Shown one piece after another: positions 9,460 through 21,220 of a stretch of 46,368 nt of DNA. The stretch is from assembly GCA_003427395.1 (NCBI GenBank), contig BFEA01001042.1:96566-142933 (forward strand), read 5' to 3'. Position numbers and translations under genes: made by a program. The notes beneath the pieces were generated by a model. The model was not told the DNA's origin. It saw only the letters and a program-made list of their open reading frames with translations, and ran no database searches. Source of the DNA: Chara braunii (Eukaryota > Streptophyta > Charophyceae > Charales > Characeae). The stretch's first letter is position 1; the number at the start of each line of letters is the position of its first letter.

Positions 9460-12400
9460 AGCCCCGAGAGTGGTGGATACCAACCAACTGGTTTCCTAAA
9501 GCCCAGGTTCTAAGAAACCACAAAATCGAGCGTCTTGGGCCCTTGCCCTTCTTTTTCTTCTTCCACCAATCGAAGCGAATAGTCTGGCACAAGTTTTACT
9601 TTATGATTTTTTTGGCCTCTATGTCTGCCAGAGGTCTGCCCTCGAACCTGGATTTGTTCCTGTCCGCCCAAATCACTGCGCAGATCGCCGCTCTGGTTAC
9701 CTGTGCTATGTAGGTCCAGCCCCGCTTGCCCGTGCAGTTATCAGGCACGAAGCCAAGCAGGACCCACTCCTCATTCCATTTCACATCCCTTCCTCCCATC
9801 TGCCTCCAATGCATGGCCCACCAGATTCAAATACGCTTAGAGGCTAGGTGCAGCGAGTGCAGCCCACCATGCCCTTGCCACTCAGCCAGACAGCTAACGG
9901 TGTCACTACCATAGATAGCATCCACAAAATGGCTGAATGCTTAGAGTTTGGCAGCTCTAACAACGAGGTCCATAACTTCTGGAATTTGGGACCAACATGT
10001 GACAAATCTTGCTGCAAAATCGCACTCCACCTGGAGATCGCCACGTGAGCCGGGGTTTTGCGCTTTGGGTAAGCTAAAAGGTAGGAACTTTTGACTGAGA
10101 AATCCGCTAAACAGAGAGTAGTTGAGTCTGACCGATGTTATGCCGCTGACCAGCTCCATGCTAACAGATCTACTGCGAGCTGTCTCAGTGGGTTCTAACC
10201 TACCCATCGAGCCTTGATTATCTCACCACTTTCATACAAAACTTCCAGAACTCTATCCTGAGGGGGATTGGCCCAATGTCTAATAATCTTTGTGTCCCCT
10301 CTTTCCAAGCCACCCACGAAATGTGAGGGGTGCCACTTTTGAACTTCTTGAAACCCACTCTCAGTCCGTGCTTTCACCAGTCATACTGTTCCGCTCGCTG
10401 CCTCCTCTCCTGGGACGTACCATGTACCCAGGGGGTCCAAGCCCTCCAAGTCTGGTCCTAAGAGGTGAAGCCAATTGGAAGGTATTGCTTGTTTGAGTTT
10501 AATCCAATTCTCTTCTACTCGCCGGAGTCCATGGAGTGACTGTTTGATCTCCTCCCTCGGTTTCTAGGTTTCCGTGAGCGAAGACCAGAGTTCTAAAAGA
10601 CGGGACACCCCTCTGCATATCCATGCTTTCCCAAAAGAACCTAGTTCTATTCCTGCTGAAAATTCCGCTCCATTCTCATCCAAAATGAATGGATTTTTAA
10701 ATAAACCCTGACTCAACACTTCGTCTTTAGTGGCAAGTGGAGTACGGATATCCGGGGGATGCTTCACCTAGACTCTCCTGACAGCCTCCAAAAATTTCGA
10801 CTTCAGTTTCCGCTTCAAGGAGGACTTGGTGAACAGGCACAACCAAACGTCCTCTGCTCTGCACAAACTCCATCATTAAAATCATCTCTGCCATCAGTAT
10901 CCAGTCCTCGTCCCCTCCCGCTATTGCAATCTTCAAGTTGTCAATCCAAGATCGCAATTGGGCCTGATTCTTCCTGGCAGGGTCTATTAGGCCCAAACCA
11001 CCTTCTTCCCGAGGGAAGGTTAGCAAATCCCAAACCACCTTGCCGATGAACCCTTCTCAGGTTCCTGCCCGTGGCTTCCATACAAATCTAGAGATCGACC
11101 TCCGAATATATGCCATGGCTGATGGGGCGAGTTCCCTTACCATCCTTACAAAAACCCACAGAGTTAACAGTGCTACGTTTATCACCAGAACTTGCCCAAC
11201 AAGCGGCAAGTAGCCTGCTGCACCCCACACTGAAACCTTGGCCGATATTCGCTGTTGAAGGACTGACCCCTGAACTGCACTCATGACTTGCAGGCTGATC
11301 ATAACTCCCAAAAAATGCTCCCCTGACTCCAGGACTACCCTTGACATGCCCCACTCCACCTCCAATGAGAACTGTTCTAGTAGGACGAAAGTAGATTTGT
11401 TCCAATTTACCAGTGATTCAGAGAGTTGGGAGTAGTTCAGTAAAACTGATTGACTGCATCTAAAGAAGCCTTTGTGTTAGCTGTGAGCACAAACAAGTCA
11501 TCTACCAACGCTTTTATGTGGCATTCCTTGTTGGACGAAATTCTAAGACCAGTGATATCAGGATGGCGTCTGATACAGTTCAAAGGGATCTCTAGCTTGA
11601 GGACGAGTAAGAGGGGGGCTAAAGGACAACCCTGTCTCAGGGAACGTGAAAGGAAGAAGGGTTGGGAGATGTAACCATTGATTGCAATAATTGAAGATGA
11701 GAAAGTATACATTGCTATCACCCAACGAACAAATCCCTCCCCAAAGCCTAGCTTCCTCAATGTCGTAAGCATAAAGGACCATCCCACACGATCATACGCC
11801 TTCTCTAAATCCAATAGGAGCGCTGCATAATTCAGGTCCATTGCGTTGATCACCTCCAAAGATTCAATTGTTGTTAGAATATTCACAAAAATTGACCTCC
11901 CTTGAACAAAAGCCCCCTGATCCTTCTCCACTAGTCTCGGCAGTATGCGTCCTAGTCTGATTGCTAACGTCTTAGCCAAAATTTTATAATCTATATTAAA
12001 AAAAGAAATAGGACGATAATTCTGAACGTTAGACTTATCCCCTTTCTTGAACATCAAGGATATGATCCCATGGGTCATTCCTTTACCCAACCTACCCCCT
12101 GTCAGAACCTCATTGTAGACTTCCACTAGGGCTGACTGCATCCCAACATGTCATGTAGAACGCCACAGGCAGACCATCAACCCCAAGGCACTTACCCACC
12201 GCCATCTGCTTCAAAGTCTGTTGCAGTTCCTGTATAGTCACTGGTCGGTCCAAGTCAAGCCTTTCTGCTGTAGTCAAATTAACCTGAGTATCATGCCACA
12301 TATTAAGTTCCTCCGACAAGTCTGTGTCGGTCGTGTCTAAGCATTTTCTCAATGTCAAGATATCAGAGTAGTATAATCTAGCATGTTCCGACATACCATC

Positions 12401-13644
12401 GACCGTGGTTGCAGGGTCAACCGTTGCATCGGAGGGGTGAGCGAGTTCAACCACGTGATGGAAGGAAGAGCTCGGGAGGAGCTTCCTGAAGGTTTCCTTG
12501 GTCAACTTGTCTTGGACCTCCAACCCTTTTAACTTGAGTGTGTCTGCCCATCTGATTTGTCTATCCATTTGCACCTTCTCCCAACCCGCCAATCTTCTTT
12601 CTCTTTCTGTCGCCCAGACAAGTTCTGAAATGGGGTGCAGTTCCATTTTCCGCTCCGCTTCTTCCACTGCTCTCCTGCAAGCCTCTAAGACTTCGTTTTT
12701 GTTGCGCTCCCGCACCAATATACGAGAGCATACATCCATCACGCCCAATGTGATGGCGATACCCCCATCCAACCAGTCTGCTACTGAGGAAAGGATTCCC
12801 TAGCTGACTGCCAATCTGCCATAAACTCACTCACCCAAGATTTGATCCCTGGGTCTTCAAGATTTTGGCTGTTCATCTGGAAAAAAACCCTCCCTCTTTC
12901 CACTTCCGAAACAAAGAGAGCTTCCACCACCACCGGCTTATGGTCAGACATCGGATGTCCTAGGTGTCTCACTGCTGTGATTGCCTGTGCCTTCCCTTGG
13001 CTGACTAATGCGTAGTCCAGACGTCTTCTAGTGACGGTACCCGAATCACGTCTGATGTTCGAGTACGAGGTGAAACCTGGGTCATCTGGGTTCAACCAAC
13101 GAAAAATATCCACCAATGCGCCCTCCTGGATGAATGAGAGAAGTTGTTTTGAATCAGCTTGGTCTGCCGAACGTGAGCCCTCCCTCAAAGCCTCGTCCAA
13201 TGAAAGGTTCCAGTCCCCAATCATGATCAAATTATCAGTTTGGGGGGTACAAGATTGCAGGGTTTTGAAAAAAGTCACCCTGGTCGCCGGATCAGCCGGG
13301 GCGTACCCTGTCATAAGGTACCATTCCTCACCCCCTGTTTTTAGCTTGAACCAAACCCACTGCCCCCACAGATCAACTTCCGAATCAATAACTTGAGGTT
13401 GCAAGTTCCAGTGCAGAAAAATACATACTCCCCTTTTCGTGCCTTGGGCTGGAGACCATATATGTGGGTCGTCCCACCATACATTAATCTCCGCCAATTT
13501 CTCTTCATCCAACTTAGTCTCTTGTATACACAGGCAGTCTACTTTTTCTTTGTACAACCAAGTCTTAACCCTTCTCCTCTTATCTCTGCCTGATGTATCA
13601 CCTAACCCCCTCCCACTCCAAGATCCAATCTTCAATTTAACCAT
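9460..13644 (-). pseudogene. LINE A ORF2 (endonuclease-reverse transcriptase), decayed
   Basis: Broken into several frames. From the N-terminus it has an APE-type endonuclease (13644-12781) with QETKL, GDWNLSLDEAL and SDHKPVV motifs; the usual first Asn motif reads GSWSGRGLGD, so a catalytic position looks lost. A linker follows (12772-12110). The reverse transcriptase core (12141-11437) has FKKGDKSNVQNYRPIS, LLLDLEKAYDRVGWSF, SLRQGCPLAPLL and LVDDL at about 11497-11511. Thumb/connection fragments include GGLGLIDPARKNQAQLRSW (11038-10727), and a zf-RVT remnant (CTRC near 9850) precedes a terminal WVLLGF block (9814-9596). The final residues, up to a GKGPRRSILWFLRTWA-like stretch, lie in a shifted frame. 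The ATG overlaps the ORF1 stop by 8 nt (ATGGTTAA). No RNase H domain follows. Function in the family is target nicking and reverse transcription; this copy is dead. Confidence 0.9.
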
Positions 13645-16092
13645 TAACTGCTTCGGCGTCCGCCAGAGATTGGATGCGGGAGGAAGATTGAGGTTCCAAG
13701 CCCCAAGTGTGCTGTTGTTCTAGCGGAGAGTGGTCCATCGAGAAATGTGAGGAGCACGTGGACTGTTGTGACTGTGAAGGGGAGCGCCATAGTTCTGTGA
13801 CCGAGTCAAGAAGAAATTTGGAGAAGAGGTTTTGTTCCATTACCCATTTCTCGCTCACATCGATCAAAACCAGCGCTGAAATCTCTGTAGTGATCGCGAT
13901 CTCTTTGAGGGCCGAACTGAACTGCTCCTTCACCCCATCCACTTGAAACCATCTGATTCCGGCTTGGGTCAGACCATCTGCAATCGAGGGGTCAATTCTT
14001 GCATCTACCATCGGGAAGTACAACTTATAGACTGCTGCATCCAGTGGGACGATGATACTAACCATTGTTGACCGCGGAATAACTCGGATCGGGAATGCGT
14101 CACCAAACAAATGTTTAGTCTGAGCGATGATTTTCGTTGGAGTAGGTGTTTTCTCTACTCTAACAGACGGGATGTAGGATCCTCCATCGGGTTGGGCCAT
14201 TCCTAAAAAGAACACCCCATCCCGAGCATTTGAAAATATCAGGGGGACCAGTAATCTTATCAGCCTTTCTACATCCCTCCTCGAGATTGATCTTCCATTA
14301 CCCCTGTACTCCAACTTACTCCCTGTGTCCGACGCATGTTCTCTCCTATGATGGGAGCCCCAAGAGCTCCCCGTCGAGGAGACAAATCTCTCTCGCCTCA
14401 ACTGACTATGATGTTCACCTCCAACAAGTTCGTCCCCCACTAATTCACTGCCCATCGCCAACCTAGACTTCGATGAAATCGAGGTTCCAGCTCCACCGCC
14501 TGCTGGTGTACTCCATCCACCTGTCTCCCCCACCGTGACTGGTGTCCCTGCCCTTTGATAGTGACGACCGACATCCTCCTCACCCTATAGGATTGAAGGG
14601 GCCCTTGATGCTGTACCATTGCTATGTCCCACAAATCTTCTCCTGATAAGAGAACCTCCCAAAGGAGAGGGATTCGTCGACCTCGCAGGGTAGAGATGAG
14701 GGTGATGCCTATCTTCTTCGTGCAGGCAGTTCCCCGATGGGCCTAAGCGAGACGAAGTACGGTGTGAACAGTTCTCCTGCGGCTCGCAGCATGCCGCTGG
14801 ATACTCGTGCATGTGAGGGTGTGAGGGAAATCTGTCAAATGAATGGAGAGACTGGACTTGACCTGGTACAGGGGAAAAACTAGCAGAAATCTGGTATGAA
14901 AGTAGGTGAGATGGATTGACCGACCAAAGATTTGGTGAAGTCCACGGTGGTATAAGAGAGTTACCCGCCGCGGGGGGCATATGGTAATGACCTTCTACCA
15001 TAAGCGGGAGTGTGCCCTGCCCCAAACTATGTATGATAGGTTGGTCCACAAGGTGGCCAGGGTTCAGCGAATGGTTCAGGGCTAAACCTGGATGAGGCTG
15101 ACTGCCTGAGGGAACCGTCTCTCCTCCTCCTGCTGAGTGCGATCGTGTGCCCTGGGGGGGAGCTGATGATGGCGGAATCGACGCTGATGCCGCCTCATTT
15201 TGTTGAGGTTGGGCTGGCTCCTGTTGTGGTTGGCGAGTTGGGGAACGACGACGAGCAGGGAGAACTTTCGAAGCTACCCTAGGGCAAGTCTCTTCTGTGT
15301 GAAAGTACTGCCTACATCTTTGGCACCATTCGGAGAACGGGGTAGCAATCTGCACCTTTCACCACTCCCCTTTTGGCGACTCGATGATGAGCGACTCCTC
15401 CACTCGGTGGCGCGCCGCCGGATCCATATCGATCTTCACGTTGACTAACTTCAGCCTGGATCGGTCAACTTCAGTTGAACTCCGCCAATCAGATTCTCTG
15501 CTGCGGCAGGTAAGTAACACATCGCATCTAGAGGTACCCTAATCGCTATGATTCAGAAATTGGTCTCCGCATCTCGCAATCTGACCTCCTTCAATTCTGC
15601 TTTAGTCATCCATGCCTTAAACGTGACTGGGTAATCCTTCCCCCTCAGATAAAGTCGAATAGAGCTTTTTCTTACCATCCACGTCGCCACTTCCACTGCC
15701 TTCGCCACCTACGAGATGACATTAGGAGTTCCAAATTTCACTCTACCGCGGCGGATTTCCGGATTGAAGAGCCGGCGGGCAAACCAACCATCTTCGAAAG
15801 CCCTTACCCGATCCTCCTTAACCCCTTTAGTCAGATCCCTAGATTCGTCTTGTAAAATCACTATAACTGTCCTTTCCTTTAGCCATCGCTCTTTAATAGC
15901 ATCGAAAGATTTATTGACCCTAAATCTCCTCCCTCTTTCATCTTCGATGACTTCCCTGACCACCGTAGAAGTTGCCGGAAAAACGCCTTCATCATAACAT
16001 TGACCGATGGACTGGCGAGCCCGGTCTTCCATCGTCCAGTAGTTGACTGCAAGGGGGACCTCTCTTCTCTCCCCTATTCGTTCCTCTTCCAT
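13637..16092 (-). pseudogene. LINE A ORF1 (nucleic-acid-binding protein), decayed
   Basis: The first ATG is at 16092, giving MEEERIGERREVPLAVNYW. The N-terminal part (16092-15709) is followed by a frame-disrupted stretch at 15708-15356 that still encodes a DUF4283-like KDYPVTFKAWMTK block. A frame with the zinc knuckle CQRCRQYFHTEETC (CX2CX4HX4C, near 15300) and a Pro/Ser/His-rich linker runs 15355-14585. After one in-frame TAG (about 14582) the frame stays open to 13637 and encodes a separate folded-looking domain (14260-13790), seen again in LINE C. By analogy with L1 ORF1 it would coat LINE RNA. The family normally has about 300-500 residues; here the total exceeds 800 codons if the TAG is a lesion. 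Confidence 0.8.
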
Positions 16093-16323
16093 GTCGGTCA
16101 ACTTGCTCCCTTACAGCCCAAGCAGCCCAGTAGTAAGACAACAGTACCCATGAGCCGGACCCGCTTATCACTCCTAGCTACTCCCATCACTTATATAATT
16201 CCGTAATTAACAAACATAAAAGTTGACTACAAATTCCATTGGTCAACCCCTGATGTTCCTCTAATTCACTACTCTCCCATTACCTCGTAGGGCTACCTCG
16301 AAAGTACGAAGCCGTAACGCGAG
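16093..16323 (-). other. LINE A 5' UTR / LINE A-LINE B junction
   Basis: About 230 bp between the LINE A ORF1 start and the LINE B ORF2 stop. It contains neither a poly-T tract nor coding similarity. It should hold the LINE A 5' UTR and internal promoter, and possibly a few bases of LINE B 3' UTR. Confidence 0.5.
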
Positions 16324-19300
16324 CTACTCATGAAAGTGAGTGAATACGTCCTCCACGGTCCGTCGGCGATGGCGGAGTTGATTTTTCGCCCAAGTTTGGA
16401 GAAACCAGCGCAGCTGGCGACTGCTGCCCTTTCCAGATTTCGCCTTTCTCCTCCAGTCTGTCCAGATGATGTGCTTCAACCCCTGTTTGATCCAGTGTTT
16501 AACTTCCACGTCTGAGAACGGGCGTCCCTGGAATCTCGATCTGTTCCTGTCTGACCAGATGGTTTCACAGATCACACCCCGTACCACATGGGCGATGTAT
16601 CCCCAACCGCGGTGTGCTTCGACATCTGTTGGGAGGAAGCCCAACAGCACCCACCTTTCGTTCCACTCAACCTTCTCACCCCCGAACTCCCTCCAATGGT
16701 GAGCCCACCAGTTCCATATGGGCTTGGAGGCTGGGCAATCCCACCATAAATGCCTGGTGGACTCAAAGGGCCATCTACACCTTGTGCAGCCTAGGTTCAC
16801 CTCCATACCTCTGCTTGCCAACCAGACAGCCGAGGGGGTTACCATTAGGGACAGCATCCACAGCAGGCTGACTTGCTTGCCGTTCGGTAAGGAGGTAAGG
16901 GCGTCCCAGAGCTTCTCGAAGTCAGGCGCTGTAGCTGATAGGTCTTCTACCCAGACGGCCTGCCAGCGGGGGATTGCTACCTGAGCGGGCGTTTTGAGCT
17001 TATGAGCAAACTGCTTGTAACCTGCTGAGATCGAAAAATTGTGCAGACCCAGGGCATTCTCCTACTCCGATACTGGTTGCCAACTCCAAGCGGCTGGGTC
17101 AATACACAGCTGTCTGAGCGACCGTCTGCCCACCCAAGTGTAACTCCGGGCTGAGGGTCTTCGACTTTGGGAAGCTAAGAAATAGGAAATATCAAATAAA
17201 AAACAATACGGTGACTTTGGTCTCATATACATATATATATATATTCATATACATATATCATAATATATATATTGATATATTTTATTGTATTAGGCTTGCG
17301 GGGGATTATCCCATAGCCTTATCGTGTCTTCCACTACCAGAGACAGCGTGTTGTCCGGGCCCTCGCACTTCCAGCGTTCGATGCGCCTGAACTCGCTGGG
17401 GATAATCTCTACAAGTTTCCACAACATTCCCCCCTCATCCACTTGGTTTGGTACATACCACGTTCCTGCTGGATCCGTCCTTTCCGGCCCCAAGATGGCT
17501 AACCATTCTTGGGGGATAGCGTTGATCATGAGTCTCTAGTGCTCCTCGGTCCGCTGTAGGCCCCTAAGAACGGCCTTTACTTCGGCTATCGGTTTCCATC
17601 CGCCCAGGGTGGAGGACCACAGGTCCGAGAGTCGCACCACCCCCTTCCGGACCCAGGCCTGACCGAAGGTACCCCGACTGCCATCTGCTAAGAATGTCTG
17701 CCCTTCCTGACCCAACACTGCTGGGTTTTCAAATAGCAACTGGTTTAATACCTCCTCTTTCGTGCTCGGGGGGGTCTGCTTATCCGGAGGTACTCGGTTC
17801 CACGCCCGACGAATCGGTTGCCAGAATTTGGACCTGAGTCTCTTCTTCCGAAATGATGGCATGAAAAAACAGGCCCAGACATCCTGTGGCCTGCTTAGTT
17901 TCCAATCCCTCATCAGGATCCGTTCCGCCACTGTCACCCAGTGCTCTCGGGTTTTCATGGTAGCTACTTTAGCCAGCCAATTCTGCAGTTGAGCCTGATT
18001 CCTTCGCGCGGGGTCCAGCAGGCCCAGGCCTCCTTTGGGGCGGGGGAATGTAAGTGTATCCCATGCTACCTTAGACGGGAACCCGTCCGATGCCTGAGCC
18101 CGAGGCTTCCAGAGGAATCGCGCAACCAACCTCCTTACCGCCTTGATCATTCCATCCGCTAACTCCCTTACTGTTGATACAAACCAGAGGATTGAAAATA
18201 AAGCAACGTTGGCTACCAGCGCACGGCCTATTAGGGACAAGTACCAAGTGTTCCCCCACAGATTCAGCCGTGCAGATATATGTTATTGTAGCAATAGCCC
18301 TTGGGAAGATTCCTCTATTTGCACGCTTATCAGCACACCTAAAAATCTCTCCTCCTCCCCTCGCTCCACCCTCGACATCCCCCATTCTACTTCCAAGGTG
18401 AACTGTGCTGGCAGCAGATAGGTGGACTTGTTCCAATTCACCGTTGCCTCGGACAGGGTGGAGTAATCCCTAATAACCGACTTGAGCGCTGACAGCAAGG
18501 AGATAGAGTTTTCACTTATCGCGAAGATGTCGTCTGCTAGCGCCTTCACTTTGCAGACTTCGTCATCGTGCAGTTGTAAACCCCTGATGTCCGGATGTTT
18601 GCGAATTCTGTTCAGCAGGACTTCGAGTTGCAGCACGAAGATAAGGGGGGCTAGTGGACAACNTTGACGCAGCGACCTTGAGAGCGCGAAAGATTCNGAC
18701 ATGTGGCCATTGACCATCACCGCTGAGGTTGAAAAGGTATACATGGCTTTTATCCAAGCGCAAAAGCCTTCTCCAAACCCCATTCTCCTCAATGTGGNGA
18801 AGACGAAGGTCCCACCGACCTTGTCGTATGCCTTCTCCAGGTCAAGTAGGAGGATGGCCATGTCGAGGCTTTCTTCTTGCACCACTTCCAGGGTCTCGAT
18901 CGCTGTCACTATGTTGTTGAAGATCAATCTCCCTTGTACAAACGCCCCCTGGTCCCCTTCCACTAGCTTGGGCAAGTACTTTGCTAGTCGGTGAGCCAAA
19001 ACCTTTACAAGGATTTTGTATGACACGTTAAGGAGGGAAATGGGGCGCCAGTTCCGGATGTCCGTCTTGTCCCCTTTCTTGAACANTAGTGCTATCACCC
19101 CCTGCNTCNTACCTTTCCCTAGCNTGCCTCCCACCAGAATCTGATTNTACAGCTCCACAAGGTGGGGCCCGAAGATCACCCAGTTCGCAGCGTAGAACTC
19201 CACTGTCAGTCCGTCCACCCCAGGGGATTTCCCCTTGGCCATGGTCTTGACCGTTTGAGTTAGCTTTTCTAATATAAGCGGTCGGTCCAAATCTAGCCTT

Positions 19301-20279
19301 TCCGTGATCTGCAGCTTCGTCGTTGTATTTTCCCACATGTCAAAGTCTCTTGAGAGGTCCGTGTTCACATCCTCGCCAGGCCTTCTAGTGACCAGTATGT
19401 CCTCATAGTAGAGCCTTGCGTGCTGAAGCATGCCTGAGGCTGTGCATGCTGGAGGGGGGGCAGCGTCAAACGGATGCCTGAGCTCTATCATTTGATGCTG
19501 GGCTCATCGCGGCTGCAGTCTTTGAAATGTTTCCTTGGTCATTTTGTTGCCTGTCTCAATTCCCTTAATCTTCAGGATGTCTGTCCACCTTTTTTGTTTC
19601 TCCTCTTGAATGCAGTCTCACTCCCTCATTCGCCTTTGCCTTTCTGTGGCCCACACCATCGCTGAGATGGGATAACCCTCCATGTGTTTTTCCGCTTCCT
19701 CCACCCTCCTTCTACAATCCGCCTCTTTTTTATTCCTTTCCCTTGCTAGAATCCTTGATATGACGTCCAACACCCCTGAGGTGATTGCGATGCCCCCATC
19801 CAGCCACTCCGTTGTGGAATCGAAGTGTTGTCTTGCGCTCTCCAAACTTGCCATGTGGTTTGCCACCCAGTTTGTCACCCCTGGTTCCTCCAACACTTGG
19901 TTGTTGAGGCGAAAGAAACCGCGACCTCTAGATGTGGTGAGGTTGAGACGGATGCCCGATATCACTGGTTTGTGGTCTGACAACGGGTTGCACACTTGTC
20001 TCACTGCCGTGACCTGATCCTTGAACTGTTCTCCAATTAGGAAATAATCCAGATGCCTCCGTGTCACGTCCTGCCGGTCTCTGTGCAAGTGAGAGAACCA
20101 TGTGTACCCGGGGTCCCCCGGGTTCAGCGAGGGAAAAGGGTCCACCAGTGACAGTTCCGTGCACAGGTCCAACAGGGACCTGACGTCACTTCTGCCTGCT
20201 TGAGCAGACCCCAGTCGCAGAGCTTCGTCCAGCGACACATTCCAGTCCCCGCCCAACACTAATTTTTCCGTCTTCGGGA
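16324..20279 (-). pseudogene. LINE B ORF2, 5'-truncated and decayed
   Basis: The sequence stays in one reading frame from 20279 to the stop at about 16326, interrupted only by nonsense codons (about 19617, 19497, 18282 and 17534) and an AT-rich expansion near 17220-17290. The surviving order is the endonuclease C-terminal half (GGDWNVSLDEALRLG, RHLDYFLIG, SDHKPVISG), a linker, and the reverse transcriptase (19491-18283) with FKKGDKTDIRNWRPIS, LLLDLEKAYDKVGGTF and LADDI at about 18526-18543. Then come GGLGLLDPARRNQAQLQNW (18240-17536) and a zf-RVT motif CTRC-8-H-4-C (about 16790-16735), with a complete C-terminus. Everything N-terminal to GGDWN is absent because the insertion is 5'-truncated. 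Several single N bases (18663, 18697, 18798, 19086-19147) mark poor assembly. Confidence 0.9.
17218..17288. repeat. (TA)-rich microsatellite inside LINE B
   Basis: ATATACATATATATATAT-like sequence interrupts LINE B ORF2 between its thumb and zf-RVT parts. It probably expanded after insertion. Confidence 0.85.
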
Positions 20280-20613
20280 CATTAGGAATTTCTGGGCTGA
20301 GAAAACGGGAGAAAGGCAAAAAAAAAAAAAAAAAAAGGTCATTGGAAATCATGGCAGAGTGCTTCCCGGCCTCCAGATCACAAATGATCTGATGGTGGTG
20401 ATTGCACTACCACATTTTTCTGGAATAAACTCCACTTCTGTCAGCAGTGATCATGACCCCCTCCGTATACTCCCTAATTGAAGGTGGGCTCCACCCAAGG
20501 AGATAATTGCACAACAGCAAGCAAGCAACATACTGAAAATCTTCTATCCAGTGGGCCTATGGCCTACCCGACTCTCTTTTGGGGTTGGCCATACTCCCAA
20601 CGGATGATTTTTT

Positions 20614-20623
20614 TTGGCGGGAA
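20614..20623 (-). promoter_or_regulatory. E2F-type site carried by R1 copy 2
   Basis: TTGGCGGGAA on the plus strand is TTCCCGCCAA on the minus strand, preserved at the same place in both R1 copies despite divergence around it. Confidence 0.35.
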
Positions 20624-20766
20624 GCTTCCTTTGCACAGGCATGCCCAGTGTTAAGGAGAGAAGGAGGGGAACAAAGATCTCCTTAATTTTTCGGGTAATA
20701 CATGTAAAATACTGATCGTGGGATCAGGAGTACCGACCTGCAGGTTTTGGGTCACTCAACTGCCAC

Positions 20767-20780
20767 ACAAACTCTATTCT
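20767..20780. repeat. Target-site duplication, left copy, of LINE C
   Basis: ACAAACTCTATTCT here matches ACAAACTCTTTTCT at 28537-28550 with one mismatch. R1 copy 1 contains the site once. Confidence 0.85.
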
Positions 20781-21220
20781 GAGAAGATATCCGGAGTCAG
20801 AGAAGAGGGGGGCGCGCGACTGCGCTAATTTTCACCGCGGTAACTCTCACGGGATACCGTCGGTAAAATTAGGGTTAGGTTAGGTTTCCCTCGCCAGGTG
20901 GCGAGGGGCTGTCACCATGGCTCACACTGAGAATGGTGTAAACCTCCCTTCGCGTTTGCTCCTTGTCTCTCTCACGCTCGGGTTGTAAACTTTCAAATGT
21001 CCACACAGTTCTTTGTTCCTTCCAGCTAAAAGACATGTTCGAATCAATGATGGCCAAGGAGCCCACCACCACGTGCTACAGTGACAAAGCCTCAGGTAAT
21101 TTCCATCATCCGTTCGTACGCCGGGGCCTTTCCTCTTGGGTGCGTTTCCTGACCTTTCCGTACTTACTAATTATAACGTCACTCATCTCTCTTTGGTTCG
21201 CTCGGGCCTCTTTCCCCGAA
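20781..21220 (+). promoter_or_regulatory. LINE C 5' UTR / presumed internal promoter
   Basis: 440 bp between the left target duplication and the ORF1 ATG. Full-length LINEs carry their own promoter here. No specific box could be assigned. GTTAGGTTAGG occurs at about 20875. Confidence 0.5.

Larger units (their letters stand above)
8855..20279 (-). mobile_element. 11.4-kb composite LINE insertion (LINE A plus truncated LINE B)
   Basis: Read on the minus strand, it runs from a truncated LINE B (starting inside the endonuclease) through LINE B ORF2, then LINE A 5' UTR, ORF1 and ORF2, a 3' UTR and a 23-nt poly(A) (poly-T at 8855-8877). Only one flanking duplication is evident. Either LINE A landed in the 3' end of LINE B after it inserted, or a read-through tandem transcript integrated as one unit. 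No poly(A) separates the two LINEs. Confidence 0.7.
20280..20780 (-). mobile_element. R1 DNA element copy 2, segment 2 of 3
   Basis: The reverse complement aligns with R1 copy 1. It shows CTTCCCGCCAAAA, ATGGCCAACCCCAAAAG, CATAGGCCCACTGGATAGAA, GGGTGGAGCCC, GGAGTATACGGAGGG and TTTATTCCAGAAAA. It begins with the duplicated CATTAGGA (20280-20287) and ends at ACAAACTCTATTCT (20767-20780), where LINE C was inserted. The poly-A at 20320-20337 is the R1-internal T-run, not a LINE tail. Confidence 0.85.

Noticed and set aside
20320-20337. Poly(A) run at 20320-20337 as the tail of a LINE
   Set aside because: The matching T-run exists at the same place in R1 copy 1 (about 3187-3200), so it belongs to R1. 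No LINE ends there.
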